Below, piece after piece: positions 51,142 to 58,478 of a stretch of 64,000 bases of DNA. This stretch comes from Lewinellaceae bacterium (GTDB lineage: Bacteria; Bacteroidota; Bacteroidia; Chitinophagales; Saprospiraceae), in contig JACJYE010000001.1 of NCBI GenBank assembly GCA_020636255.1, positions 1 to 64,000 on the forward strand. Reading direction: 5' to 3'. The first letter of the stretch is position 1. Each line of letters starts with the position of its first letter. The position numbers were made by a program, and so were the translations under genes. The notes under the pieces were generated by a model. That model was not told where the DNA came from. It ran no database searches and saw only the letters and a list, made by a program, of their open reading frames with translations.

Positions 51142-53118
51142 ATGAAGAATTCAATAATCATCCACTTCCTGGTGCTTGCCCTGGGCCTGGGCTTATTCAG
51201 TTGCGGAGGCCAGAGCGCAGGTAATCAGAACAGCGGAGCGCTGGCAGGCGACGCCGCTTCTCAGGTTTACGTTGCGCCCGGCGAGTACGACGAATTTTAC
51301 GCCTTCCTCTCCGGCGGCTTCAGCGGGCAGGTCAGCGTGTACGGCCTGCCCTCAGGCAGGCTGCTCAAGATCATCCCCGTTTTTTCGGTAGACGCTGAAA
51401 AGAGCTACGGTTTCAACGAAGAGACCAAACCCATGCTGAATACCTCCTTCGGTTTTGTGCCCTGGGACGATGCGCACCACCCCGAACTATCGCAAACCAA
51501 CGGCGAAACCGACGGGCGCTGGCTGTTCATCAACGGCAACAACACCCCCCGCATCGCCCGCCTCGACCTAACCACCTTCGAAACGGCGGAGATCATCGAG
51601 ATCCCGAACAGCGGCGGCAACCACAGCTCGCCTTTTACGACCGAAAACACCGAGTACGTCGTGGCCGGCACCCGCTTTGGCGTGCCCTACCCGCAAAAGG
51701 ATGTGGCCATCGACAGCTATGCGGAGAATTTCAAAGGCATGCTCACCTTCATTAAAGTAGACCCGAATACGGGCCAGATGAGCATCGCCTTCCAGGTACT
51801 GTTGCCGGCCTTCGACTACGACCTCGCCCACTCCGGCAAGGGCGCGTCTCATGGCTGGACGTTCTTTACCTCTTACAATACCGAACAGAAGAACACGCTG
51901 CTGGAAGTCAACGCCTCCCAGAACGACAAGGACTTCATCGCCGCCGTCAACTGGAAAAAGGCAGAGGAGTTCATTCAGCAGGGCAAGTTCAGGGAGATGC
52001 CGGCCCGTTATGTGCACAACCTGTACAGCGACGCCAGCCACCAGGCCACATCTACGACTCTCGACAAGGTAAAAGTACTGCTCCCCTCCGAATGCCCGGG
52101 GCTGGTGTACTTCCTGCCGACGCCCAAGTCGCCCCACGGCGTCGATGTAGACCCCACCGGGGAATACATCGTCGGCAACGGCAAATTGTCGGCCGACCTT
52201 ACGGTGCACTCTTTTACCAAAATGCTGAAGGCCATCGACAACAAGGCCTATGATACCGAAATAGAAGGCATCCCCGTGCTGAAATTTGAAGAAGTGGTGG
52301 CCGGCGTGGTGAAAGAACCGGGCCTGGGGCCGCTGCACACCGAATTCGACGGCAAAGGTTATGCCTATACCACCTTCTTCATTTCCTCCGAAGTGGTGAA
52401 ATGGAAACTCGGCACCTGGGAAGTCACCGACCGCGTGCCCTGCTACTATTCCGTAGGGCACCTTATGATACCGGGCGGCGACTCCAGGAAGCCAGAGGGC
52501 AAATACCTCCTGGCCATGAACAAGATCACCAAGGACCGCTACCTGCCCACCGGCCCTGAGATGAACCACAGCGCACAGCTGTACGATATTTCCGGCGATA
52601 AGATGAAACTGCTGCTCGACTTCCCGACCGTGGGCGAGCCGCACTACGCCCAGGCCCTTTCGGCCAGCCGCGTCACCGAACGGATGAAGAAGATATACCC
52701 GATAGAAGAGAACCAGCATCCCTACCGCGCCATGGGTGAAAAAGACGCCAAGGTGGTGCGCGAAGGCAATACCGTACACGTCTACATGACGACCATCAGG
52801 AGCCACTTTGCGCCCGACAATATCGAAGGCATCAAGGTTGGCGACAAGGTATACTTCCACGTAACCAATCTCGAACAGGACTGGGATGTGCCCCACGGTT
52901 TCGCCGTACAGGGCGCCGCCAATGCCGAACTGCTGATCATGCCGGGGCAAACGGAGACCCTGGCCTGGGAACCGAAACGGGAAGGCGTTTTCCCCTTCTA
53001 CTGCACCGATTTCTGTTCTGCCCTGCACCAGGAGATGCAAGGCTACATCCGGGTTTCCCCTCAGGGTTCTGATATTGCCCTGAAGTGGAAGCTTGGTGAA
53101 GACGAACCTGTTCAGTAG
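51142..53118 (+). CDS. nosZ: nitrous-oxide reductase, clade II (Sec-type)
   Basis: The start was chosen at 51142 (MKNSIIIHFL...), which gives a proper signal; an upstream start at 51103 adds a polar leader. The 658-residue product reduces N2O to N2 in the periplasm. It has a Sec lipoprotein-type signal with Cys21 (LGLFSC) and no Tat twin-arginine motif, as in clade II enzymes. The seven-bladed propeller carries the CuZ histidines, beginning with DDAHHPE (His112/113) and continuing through NHSS, AHSG and SPHGVDVDP. The C-terminal cupredoxin has the CuA motif Cys621-x3-Cys625-x3-His629-x2-Met632 (CTDFCSALHQEM). It heads a cluster with nosL, nosD, nosF and nosY. Confidence 0.97.
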   Translation: MKNSIIIHFLVLALGLGLFSCGGQSAGNQNSGALAGDAASQVYVAPGEYDEFYAFLSGGFSGQVSVYGLPSGRLLKIIPVFSVDAEKSYGFNEETKPMLNTSFGFVPWDDAHHPELSQTNGETDGRWLFINGNNTPRIARLDLTTFETAEIIEIPNSGGNHSSPFTTENTEYVVAGTRFGVPYPQKDVAIDSYAENFKGMLTFIKVDPNTGQMSIAFQVLLPAFDYDLAHSGKGASHGWTFFTSYNTEQKNTLLEVNASQNDKDFIAAVNWKKAEEFIQQGKFREMPARYVHNLYSDASHQATSTTLDKVKVLLPSECPGLVYFLPTPKSPHGVDVDPTGEYIVGNGKLSADLTVHSFTKMLKAIDNKAYDTEIEGIPVLKFEEVVAGVVKEPGLGPLHTEFDGKGYAYTTFFISSEVVKWKLGTWEVTDRVPCYYSVGHLMIPGGDSRKPEGKYLLAMNKITKDRYLPTGPEMNHSAQLYDISGDKMKLLLDFPTVGEPHYAQALSASRVTERMKKIYPIEENQHPYRAMGEKDAKVVREGNTVHVYMTTIRSHFAPDNIEGIKVGDKVYFHVTNLEQDWDVPHGFAVQGAANAELLIMPGQTETLAWEPKREGVFPFYCTDFCSALHQEMQGYIRVSPQGSDIALKWKLGEDEPVQ

Positions 53119-53154
53119 TGCCGGGAACGGCCTCCATTGTATAACCGGGTGTGA

Positions 53155-53217
53155 AACATGAGTCATCCCGAATTTCAGGGGTGCATTAAAACAGGAACAT
53201 TCGGGATGACTCATGTT
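53155..53217. promoter_or_regulatory. 19-bp inverted repeat just after nosZ
   Basis: AACATGAGTCATCCCGAAT (53155-53173) and ATTCGGGATGACTCATGTT (53199-53217) pair perfectly around a 25-nt loop. The element begins 37 bp past the nosZ stop and ends 25 bp before the next gene. In RNA it would form a very stable stem and may stabilise the nosZ message or cause partial termination. It may instead be a copy of a dispersed palindromic repeat. Confidence 0.6.
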
Positions 53218-53241
53218 CCCACTGCTTCAAAAAATACAACC

Positions 53242-53883
53242 ATGAAATTCCTGCCGCGCCTGCTTATGGCCATTGGCGCCTTACTGCTCCTCACACTGTT
53301 CGTATTGCCCATGTGGCGCATCACGCTGATCGCCCCGCAATACCCCGACGGCGTGACGATGTACATCTGGATCAACAAACTGGGTGGAGACAGCCCGGGC
53401 ACCCTTCAGAACATCAATATCCTGAACCACTATGTAGGTATGAAGTTCATCGAACCCGATTCCATTCCCGAGCTTCGTTATTTCCCCCCCATCGTATTGC
53501 TGATGGTAGCGCTGGGGCTTATCGCCGCCCTGATCAACAAGCGGCAGCTTTACCTCGGCTGGGCGATAACCTTCATCGCGCTGGCCGTGCTGGGGGTGTA
53601 CGACTTTTACCTCTGGGAATACGACTACGGCCATTCGCTCAGCCCTACTGCTCCGATCAAGATACCGGGGGCATCGTTCCAGCCTCCCCTGCTGGGCACC
53701 AAGGTGATCCTGAACTTTGTCGCCAAATCATTTCCCCACACCGGTGGTTACCTTGCCGGGCTGGGCGTCATGCTGGCCCTGGCCGCCTGGTGGCTCCGGC
53801 CAAAATCTTACCGACATGAAACAACTACCAGTACCGGCCATAATGGCACTGCTGTTAGCAAGCAGCTGCGCACCGAAGCCTGA
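53242..53883 (+). CDS. nos-cluster integral membrane protein of unknown role
   Basis: The start was chosen at 53242 (MKFLPRLLMAIGALLLL). The product has four hydrophobic segments (about 5-25, 82-100, 108-125, 172-190 of the 213 residues) and a periplasmic loop containing MYIWINKLGG and LNHYVGMKFIEPDSIPELRYFPP. Genes of this kind occur between nosZ and nosL in Bacteroidota nos clusters, so it is probably an assembly or electron-transfer accessory, but I cannot assign a mechanism. The last 20-odd residues are atypical and overlap nosL by 68 bp; one added A in the AAAA run at 53802-53805 would instead end the gene in a TGA overlapping the nosL ATG, so the true end is probably near 53819. Confidence 0.7.
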   Translation: MKFLPRLLMAIGALLLLTLFVLPMWRITLIAPQYPDGVTMYIWINKLGGDSPGTLQNINILNHYVGMKFIEPDSIPELRYFPPIVLLMVALGLIAALINKRQLYLGWAITFIALAVLGVYDFYLWEYDYGHSLSPTAPIKIPGASFQPPLLGTKVILNFVAKSFPHTGGYLAGLGVMLALAAWWLRPKSYRHETTTSTGHNGTAVSKQLRTEA

Positions 53884-54250
53884 ACCTGTCGAATACGGCG
53901 CCGATATGTGCCACTTCTGCAAAATGTCGATCGTGAGCAGACAACACGCTGCCGAAGCCGTCACCAGCAAAGGCAAAGTGTACAAATTCGACGCCACCGA
54001 GTGCCTGGTGCACTTCCTGAAAGAACAGAACGGCACGGAATACGCCTACCTGCTGGCCAGCGACTACGAGCGGCCGGGCACGCTGATGCCCGCCGAAAGC
54101 AGCACTTACCTCATCAGCCCGCAGATGCCCAGCCCTATGGGCGCCTTCCTTTCGGCCTTCTCCAGCCCCGAACGGGCGCAGGCCTTCCAACAGGAAAAGG
54201 GCGGAGAGGTGCTCAGCTGGCAGCAGCTTCAGGAGCGGCTGCGGGAGTAG
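53816..54250 (+). CDS. nosL: NosL copper chaperone lipoprotein
   Basis: The start was chosen at 53816 (MKQLPVPAIMALLLASSCAPK). The 144-residue protein has a lipoprotein signal with Cys18 and the NosL copper-binding motif Met31-Cys32-x2-Cys35-x-Met37 (ADMCHFCKMSI). A conserved domain follows with KGKVYKFDATECLVHFL and ESSTYLISPQMPSPMG. NosL delivers Cu(I) to NosZ for building the CuZ site. It lies in the nos order Z-x-L-D-F-Y. Confidence 0.93.
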   Translation: MKQLPVPAIMALLLASSCAPKPEPVEYGADMCHFCKMSIVSRQHAAEAVTSKGKVYKFDATECLVHFLKEQNGTEYAYLLASDYERPGTLMPAESSTYLISPQMPSPMGAFLSAFSSPERAQAFQQEKGGEVLSWQQLQERLRE

Positions 54251-54293
54251 CGGCGGAGCACGCTATCTCGCCCAATGGGCGTAAACATATCAA

Positions 54294-54312
54294 CCACGGG
54301 CGTTGCCCGTGG
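54294..54312. other. perfect hairpin between nosL and nosD
   Basis: CCACGGGC-GTT-GCCCGTGG is an 8-bp perfect stem with a 3-nt loop, ending 20 bp before the nosD ATG. It resembles a REP-type palindrome and could affect message stability or nosD translation. Confidence 0.45.
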
Positions 54313-54332
54313 ACACTACAAAACAATTCAAG

Positions 54333-55601
54333 ATGCGCAATACAACGATCTTAGCCATACTCTGCCTTCTAGGCAGTTACTTCGCCCGGGCGCGCACGGT
54401 CACCGTCTGCCCCACCTGCTCCTTTTCGGGCATTAAGCAGGCCGTTGCAGCAGCGCAAGCTGGGGATGTCGTCCTGGTCAAAAAGGGCACTTACCGGGAG
54501 TACAACATCGAGTTGAATAAACCTTTGACGCTGAAAGGCGAAGGCTACCCTATCATCGACGGGCAAAACCAGGGCGAAGTGCTGTCCATCACCGCCGGTG
54601 GCGTCGTGGTGGAGGGCCTCGACATCCGCAATGTCGGCACCAGCTATATCGAAGACAGGGCCGGCATCCGGGTAAAAAAAGCCCGGGGTTTCACCATCCG
54701 GAACAACCGGCTCAACAATACCTTTTTCGGTATCTACCTGGAAAAAAGCGCCGATGGCACCGTAAGCGGCAACCACGTCAGTGGCGAGGCCGTGCAGGAA
54801 ATGTCTTCCGGCAACGCCATCCACATGTGGTACTGCAAGAACGTGCTGGTAGAGCACAACTACCTGCGCGGCCACCGCGACGGCATCTATCTGGAATTCG
54901 TCGACAGCAGCCGCATCCGGCTCAACATCTCGGAAGATAATATCCGCTACGGGCTGCACTTCATGTTCTCCAACGATGACGATTATTTCCACAACACTTT
55001 CCGCCGCAACGGCGCCGGTGTGGCGGTCATGTTCTCCCGCCGCATCAATATGTGGGAGAACACTTTTGAACACAACTGGGGCCGGGCATCATACGGCCTG
55101 CTGCTGAAGGAGATCTACGACGCAGAGATCCGGGACAACACCTTCCGCGAAAACACTATAGGCATCTACGTCGAAGGCTCCACCCGGCTGCAATACCGCA
55201 ACAACGAATTCTCCCGCAACGGCTGGGCCATCAAAATGTCGGGCGGCTGCCTGGATAATGTGGTGGCGAACAACAACTTCCGCTACAACACCTTCGACCT
55301 GGCGCTCAACAGCGCGGCCAACAACAACCGCTTCGACGGCAACTACTGGAGCAACTATACCGGCTACGACCTCGGCCGCGACGGCAGGGGCGACGTGCCA
55401 TACCATCCGGTCAAACTTTTCAACTACGTGGTGAACCGTACCCCCGAAGCTATGGTGCTGCTGCGCAGCCTGTTCGTCGGCCTGCTCAACTTCTCGGAAA
55501 AGGTGAGCCCCGTTTTCACCCCCGCCAACGTAGCCGACAACAGCCCTCTGATGCGGCCTATCACCTTCAACCGAACCGTGCAACCTAAAAACAGGAACTG
55601 A
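54333..55601 (+). CDS. nosD: NosD, periplasmic right-handed beta-helix maturation protein
   Basis: The start was chosen at 54333 (MRNTTILAILCLLGSYFARA), giving a signal peptide. The 422-residue protein consists of repeated parallel beta-helix rungs (IRNNRLNNTFFGIYLEKS, VLVEHNYLRGHRDGIYLEF, AEIRDNTFRENTIGIYVEGS) and ends with the conserved FDGNYWSNYTGYDLGRDGRGDVPYHP segment and a PEAMVLLRSLF tail. NosD works with the NosFY ABC transporter in assembly of the copper-sulfide CuZ cluster. Its stop overlaps the nosF start by one base (TGATG). Confidence 0.95.
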   Translation: MRNTTILAILCLLGSYFARARTVTVCPTCSFSGIKQAVAAAQAGDVVLVKKGTYREYNIELNKPLTLKGEGYPIIDGQNQGEVLSITAGGVVVEGLDIRNVGTSYIEDRAGIRVKKARGFTIRNNRLNNTFFGIYLEKSADGTVSGNHVSGEAVQEMSSGNAIHMWYCKNVLVEHNYLRGHRDGIYLEFVDSSRIRLNISEDNIRYGLHFMFSNDDDYFHNTFRRNGAGVAVMFSRRINMWENTFEHNWGRASYGLLLKEIYDAEIRDNTFRENTIGIYVEGSTRLQYRNNEFSRNGWAIKMSGGCLDNVVANNNFRYNTFDLALNSAANNNRFDGNYWSNYTGYDLGRDGRGDVPYHPVKLFNYVVNRTPEAMVLLRSLFVGLLNFSEKVSPVFTPANVADNSPLMRPITFNRTVQPKNRN

Positions 55602-56362
55602 TGATCACGATCGACAACCTCCATAAATCTTTCGGCAGGCAGCCCGTGCTGAGCGGCGTAACCCTGAGCTTCGACAGGCCGGGCATCTACGCCATCCTCG
55701 GCCCGAACGGCTCCGGAAAAACGACCCTCATCAAAAGCATCCTCGGCATGGCCATCCCCGACAAAGGGCAGATCCTGTTCCAGGGGAAGGACATTCGCGG
55801 ACAGTGGCATTACCGCCGGCAGATCGACTACCTGCCGCAGATCGCCCGCTTCCCGGATAACCTGCGCGTCAGCGAGCTCCTGGCCATGATCGAGGATATC
55901 CGGGAAGAGAAGCCGCAGGCCATGGGCCGGCTCATCGAGCTGTTCGGCCTGCAGCCATACCTCGACAAACGCCTGGGCAACCTTTCCGGCGGCACCCGCC
56001 AGAAAGTCAACCTCGTACAGGCCTTTATGTACGATAGCCCCGTCATCATCCTCGACGAGCCCACCAACGGCCTCGACCCCGTGGCCCTGATCCGGCTCAA
56101 GGGCCTGCTGCACGAGGAAAAGGAAAAGGGCAAGCTGCTCCTGGCCACCACCCACATCATGAACTTCGTGGAAGAAATGGCGGATGAAGTGGTGTTCCTG
56201 CTGGAAGGGCATATCCACTTCAAAGGCAGCCTCGACAGCCTGAAGCGGCAGTACAACGAAACCAGCCTGGAGCGGGCCATCGCCCGCATACTGCAGGGGG
56301 AGCCGGGGTTTAGCGCCAACGGCCATATCAAGCAGGCGGTTCGCCTGGCCGTGCGGCGCTAA
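55601..56362 (+). CDS. nosF: NosF, ABC transporter ATPase for NosZ maturation
   Basis: A 253-residue cytoplasmic ATPase with all motifs: Walker A GPNGSGKTT, a Q-loop region with DYLPQIARFPDN, signature LSGGTRQKV, Walker B VIILDEP with TNGLDP, and a switch His in TTHIMNF. It pairs with the permease NosY and with NosD, and powers maturation of the CuZ site. It is translationally coupled to nosD (1-bp overlap) and lies 23 bp upstream of nosY. Confidence 0.95.
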   Translation: MITIDNLHKSFGRQPVLSGVTLSFDRPGIYAILGPNGSGKTTLIKSILGMAIPDKGQILFQGKDIRGQWHYRRQIDYLPQIARFPDNLRVSELLAMIEDIREEKPQAMGRLIELFGLQPYLDKRLGNLSGGTRQKVNLVQAFMYDSPVIILDEPTNGLDPVALIRLKGLLHEEKEKGKLLLATTHIMNFVEEMADEVVFLLEGHIHFKGSLDSLKRQYNETSLERAIARILQGEPGFSANGHIKQAVRLAVRR

Positions 56363-56385
56363 GTGAACTCAAAAAAAAACGCGAC

Positions 56386-57168
56386 ATGCTCAAGATACTC
56401 AAATACAGCTTTTTCGACCTGATGCGCAGCCGTTGGGCCTATATCTACACTGCTTTCTTTCTCCTGCTCACGGTTTCACTGCTATGGCTGAGCGGCGATA
56501 TTGCCAAAGTAGTGGCCAGCCTGATGAACGTCATCCTGGTGCTGGCGCCGCTCATCGCCACCATGTTCGGCGTAATGTACTACTACAACTCCCGGGAATT
56601 CACCGAGCTGCTGTTGTCGCAGCCCATCCGCCGCAGGCACATCTTCTTCGGGCAGTACCTGGGCCTGGCGCTGTCGCTGTCGCTCAGCCTGCTGCTGGGG
56701 GTAGGGCTGCCGTTTGTAGTCTACGGCGTCTGGGGCTCTGCAGAGGTATGGGATTTTATGATGCTGCTGGTAGTCGGCGTGTTCCTGTCCTTTATTTTTT
56801 CGGCCCTCTCCTTTTTCATCGCACTGCGGAATGAAAACCGCATCAAGGGATTCGGCCTGGCCATACTGGTATGGTTGTTCTTCGCCGTCATTTACGATGG
56901 CTTATTCCTCTTGGCCCTGTCGTTGTTCAGCGACTATCCGCTAGAGAACTTTGCCATCGGCGCTTCGTTATTCAACCCCATCGACCTGTCGAGGGTGCTG
57001 ATCCTGCTGAAACTCGACATCTCGGCGCTGATGGGGTATACCGGCGCCGTCATTCAGAAATTCCTGGGCACCGCCCTGGGCATGGCCGTTTCCATGGCCG
57101 CGCTGTCCGTCTGGGTATTGCTTCCGGCCTGGGGCATTCAGCATGTAGCTAAACACAAGGATTTTTAA
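56386..57168 (+). CDS. nosY: NosY, ABC transporter permease for NosZ maturation
   Basis: A 260-residue protein with six hydrophobic segments and the ABC-2 type layout. The first (SRWAYIYTAFFLLLTVSLLWL) is followed by the conserved YYNSREFTELLLSQPIRRRHIFFGQYLGL coupling-helix region that contacts NosF. It is the membrane part of the NosFY complex. Length and position match other nos clusters. The next gene (ric) follows by 22 bp, so it is probably in the same transcript. Confidence 0.93.
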   Translation: MLKILKYSFFDLMRSRWAYIYTAFFLLLTVSLLWLSGDIAKVVASLMNVILVLAPLIATMFGVMYYYNSREFTELLLSQPIRRRHIFFGQYLGLALSLSLSLLLGVGLPFVVYGVWGSAEVWDFMMLLVVGVFLSFIFSALSFFIALRNENRIKGFGLAILVWLFFAVIYDGLFLLALSLFSDYPLENFAIGASLFNPIDLSRVLILLKLDISALMGYTGAVIQKFLGTALGMAVSMAALSVWVLLPAWGIQHVAKHKDF

Positions 57169-57190
57169 ACCATAAAAAACACCAGAGATC

Positions 57191-57922
57191 ATGACAAGCG
57201 AGAAAAATTTTCAGGAACGCACCGTAGGAGAGCTCGTCGCCGAGGATTACCGTGCCGCGGAGGTGTTCAAAAAGAACGGCATCGATTTTTGCTGCGGTGG
57301 AAAGAAAACCGTAGGCGAGATATGTATGCAGCAAGGCCTCAGCGCCGACAGCCTGGAAGCAGAGCTGGCCCAGCTGGGTGATGTAGCTGCACCCACCCGG
57401 CTAAACTTCGGTGACTGGGGCCTTGCTTTCCTTTCCGATTACATCGTGAACGTACACCATAGTTATGTCCTGGAAAAGATCCCGCAGATCGCACAATACG
57501 CCAACAAGGTGTCGCTGGCCCATGGCCACGCCCACCCCGAAACGACGGCCATAGCGCACTTGTTCGAGCAACTGGCCGAAGAATTGATTACGCATCTTGA
57601 GAAAGAGGAGGGCATTCTTTTCCCTTATATCAAGCGGTTGTGGAGTGTGCAGGAAGGGCAGGGAAAGATAGCTCCTCCTCCTTTCGGTTCGGCAGCCAAC
57701 CCCATCAGGGTGATGGAAGCGGAACACGAATCTGCGGGAGAGGCCATGCAGGAGATCCGCCGCCTGAGCGGTGGTTTCACCCCGCCGGATAGCGCCTGCA
57801 ATACCTACCGGGTGCTATACAAGCTCCTGGAAGAATTCGAAGCCGACCTGCACCAGCACGTCCACCTTGAAAACAACATCCTCTTTCCCAAAGCGGTGGC
57901 GCTGGAGCAGTCGCTTGTGTGA
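57191..57922 (+). CDS. ric: iron-sulfur cluster repair di-iron protein (ScdA/YtfE type)
   Basis: A 243-residue protein. The N-terminal ScdA_N domain has Cys34-Cys35 (IDFCCGGKKTV). The C-terminal hemerythrin-like domain supplies di-iron ligands in HHSYVLEKIP, LAHGHAHPE, HLEKEEGILFPYI, EAEHESAGEAM and HQHVHLENNILFP. These proteins repair iron-sulfur clusters damaged by nitric oxide or oxidants and release or reduce NO. Placement right after nosY links NO protection to N2O respiration and fits an NO-sensing Rrf2 regulator. The length is typical. Confidence 0.93.
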   Translation: MTSEKNFQERTVGELVAEDYRAAEVFKKNGIDFCCGGKKTVGEICMQQGLSADSLEAELAQLGDVAAPTRLNFGDWGLAFLSDYIVNVHHSYVLEKIPQIAQYANKVSLAHGHAHPETTAIAHLFEQLAEELITHLEKEEGILFPYIKRLWSVQEGQGKIAPPPFGSAANPIRVMEAEHESAGEAMQEIRRLSGGFTPPDSACNTYRVLYKLLEEFEADLHQHVHLENNILFPKAVALEQSLV

Positions 57923-57997
57923 GGCAATTCACAGGACGCTGGGAAAGGAAGCGCGAAATTGTGGCCTTAGCTATTTCTTCAAACTGGAGTTTGAAGG

Positions 57998-58005
57998 TAC
58001 TTTTG
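57998..58005 (+). promoter_or_regulatory. possible -7 box upstream of the small cysteine protein gene
   Basis: TACTTTTG matches the Bacteroidota -7 consensus TAnnTTTG exactly and lies 14 bp before the ATG at 58020. No convincing -33 box is seen at the right distance, so this is weak evidence for a separate promoter for the small protein and copper receptor genes. Confidence 0.3.
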
Positions 58006-58019
58006 CAAAAACAACCATC

Positions 58020-58400
58020 ATGTTCCACCGGATCATCTCTTTCCTGCTTATCGGAGCGCTGGCGCTGGCCAGCGGGCGGGAGGCTATGATCGGGCTTTGG
58101 TACCTGGCCAAGCGGCAGCAGATCACGGAGCAATATTGTATCAACAAGAATGCCCCCGAGCTGATGTGCCAGGGCAAATGCCATTTGAAAAAAGTCATGG
58201 AAGGCAGTGCACCCGAAAGGCAGGAGATCCCTCTCGGCCCTCCTGTACAGGAGCGGCTGCCCTTCCATGCCCTCATAGGGCCTGCTGCCGGGCTTTATCT
58301 GGCGGCGCCCGCCGTTGCCGTTATGCAGACTGGCTTTTTTTACCGTTTCTCCTATTGTTTTGAACCAGCCCGCAGCTTACTGCGCCCGCCCTGGGCGTAG
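58020..58400 (+). CDS. small membrane protein with C-x9-C-x3-C motif, copper-receptor linked
   Basis: The start was chosen at 58020 (MFHRIISFLLIGALALASG); the longer frame to 57771 runs through the end of ric. The 126-residue product has an N-terminal hydrophobic segment, then a motif with Cys40, Cys50 and Cys54 (QYCINKNAPELMCQGKCHLKK), a proline-containing middle and a second hydrophobic region (about 85-105). It seems related to small proteins next to TonB receptors in Bacteroidota; the spaced cysteines and Met49 suggest binding of a soft metal such as copper. It is followed 79 bp later by a copper-type TonB receptor. No named family was recognised. Confidence 0.65.
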   Translation: MFHRIISFLLIGALALASGREAMIGLWYLAKRQQITEQYCINKNAPELMCQGKCHLKKVMEGSAPERQEIPLGPPVQERLPFHALIGPAAGLYLAAPAVAVMQTGFFYRFSYCFEPARSLLRPPWA

Positions 58401-58478
58401 GCTGGTTACTCTGGGAAGCCTCTATTCTGAACACAGAGGCATACTGCTTATATACGGATCAAAACAAACATCCAAATC

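Noticed and set aside
51568..53214. 548-codon minus-strand open frame
   Set aside because: Antisense to nosZ, whose CuA and CuZ motifs prove the plus-strand frame.
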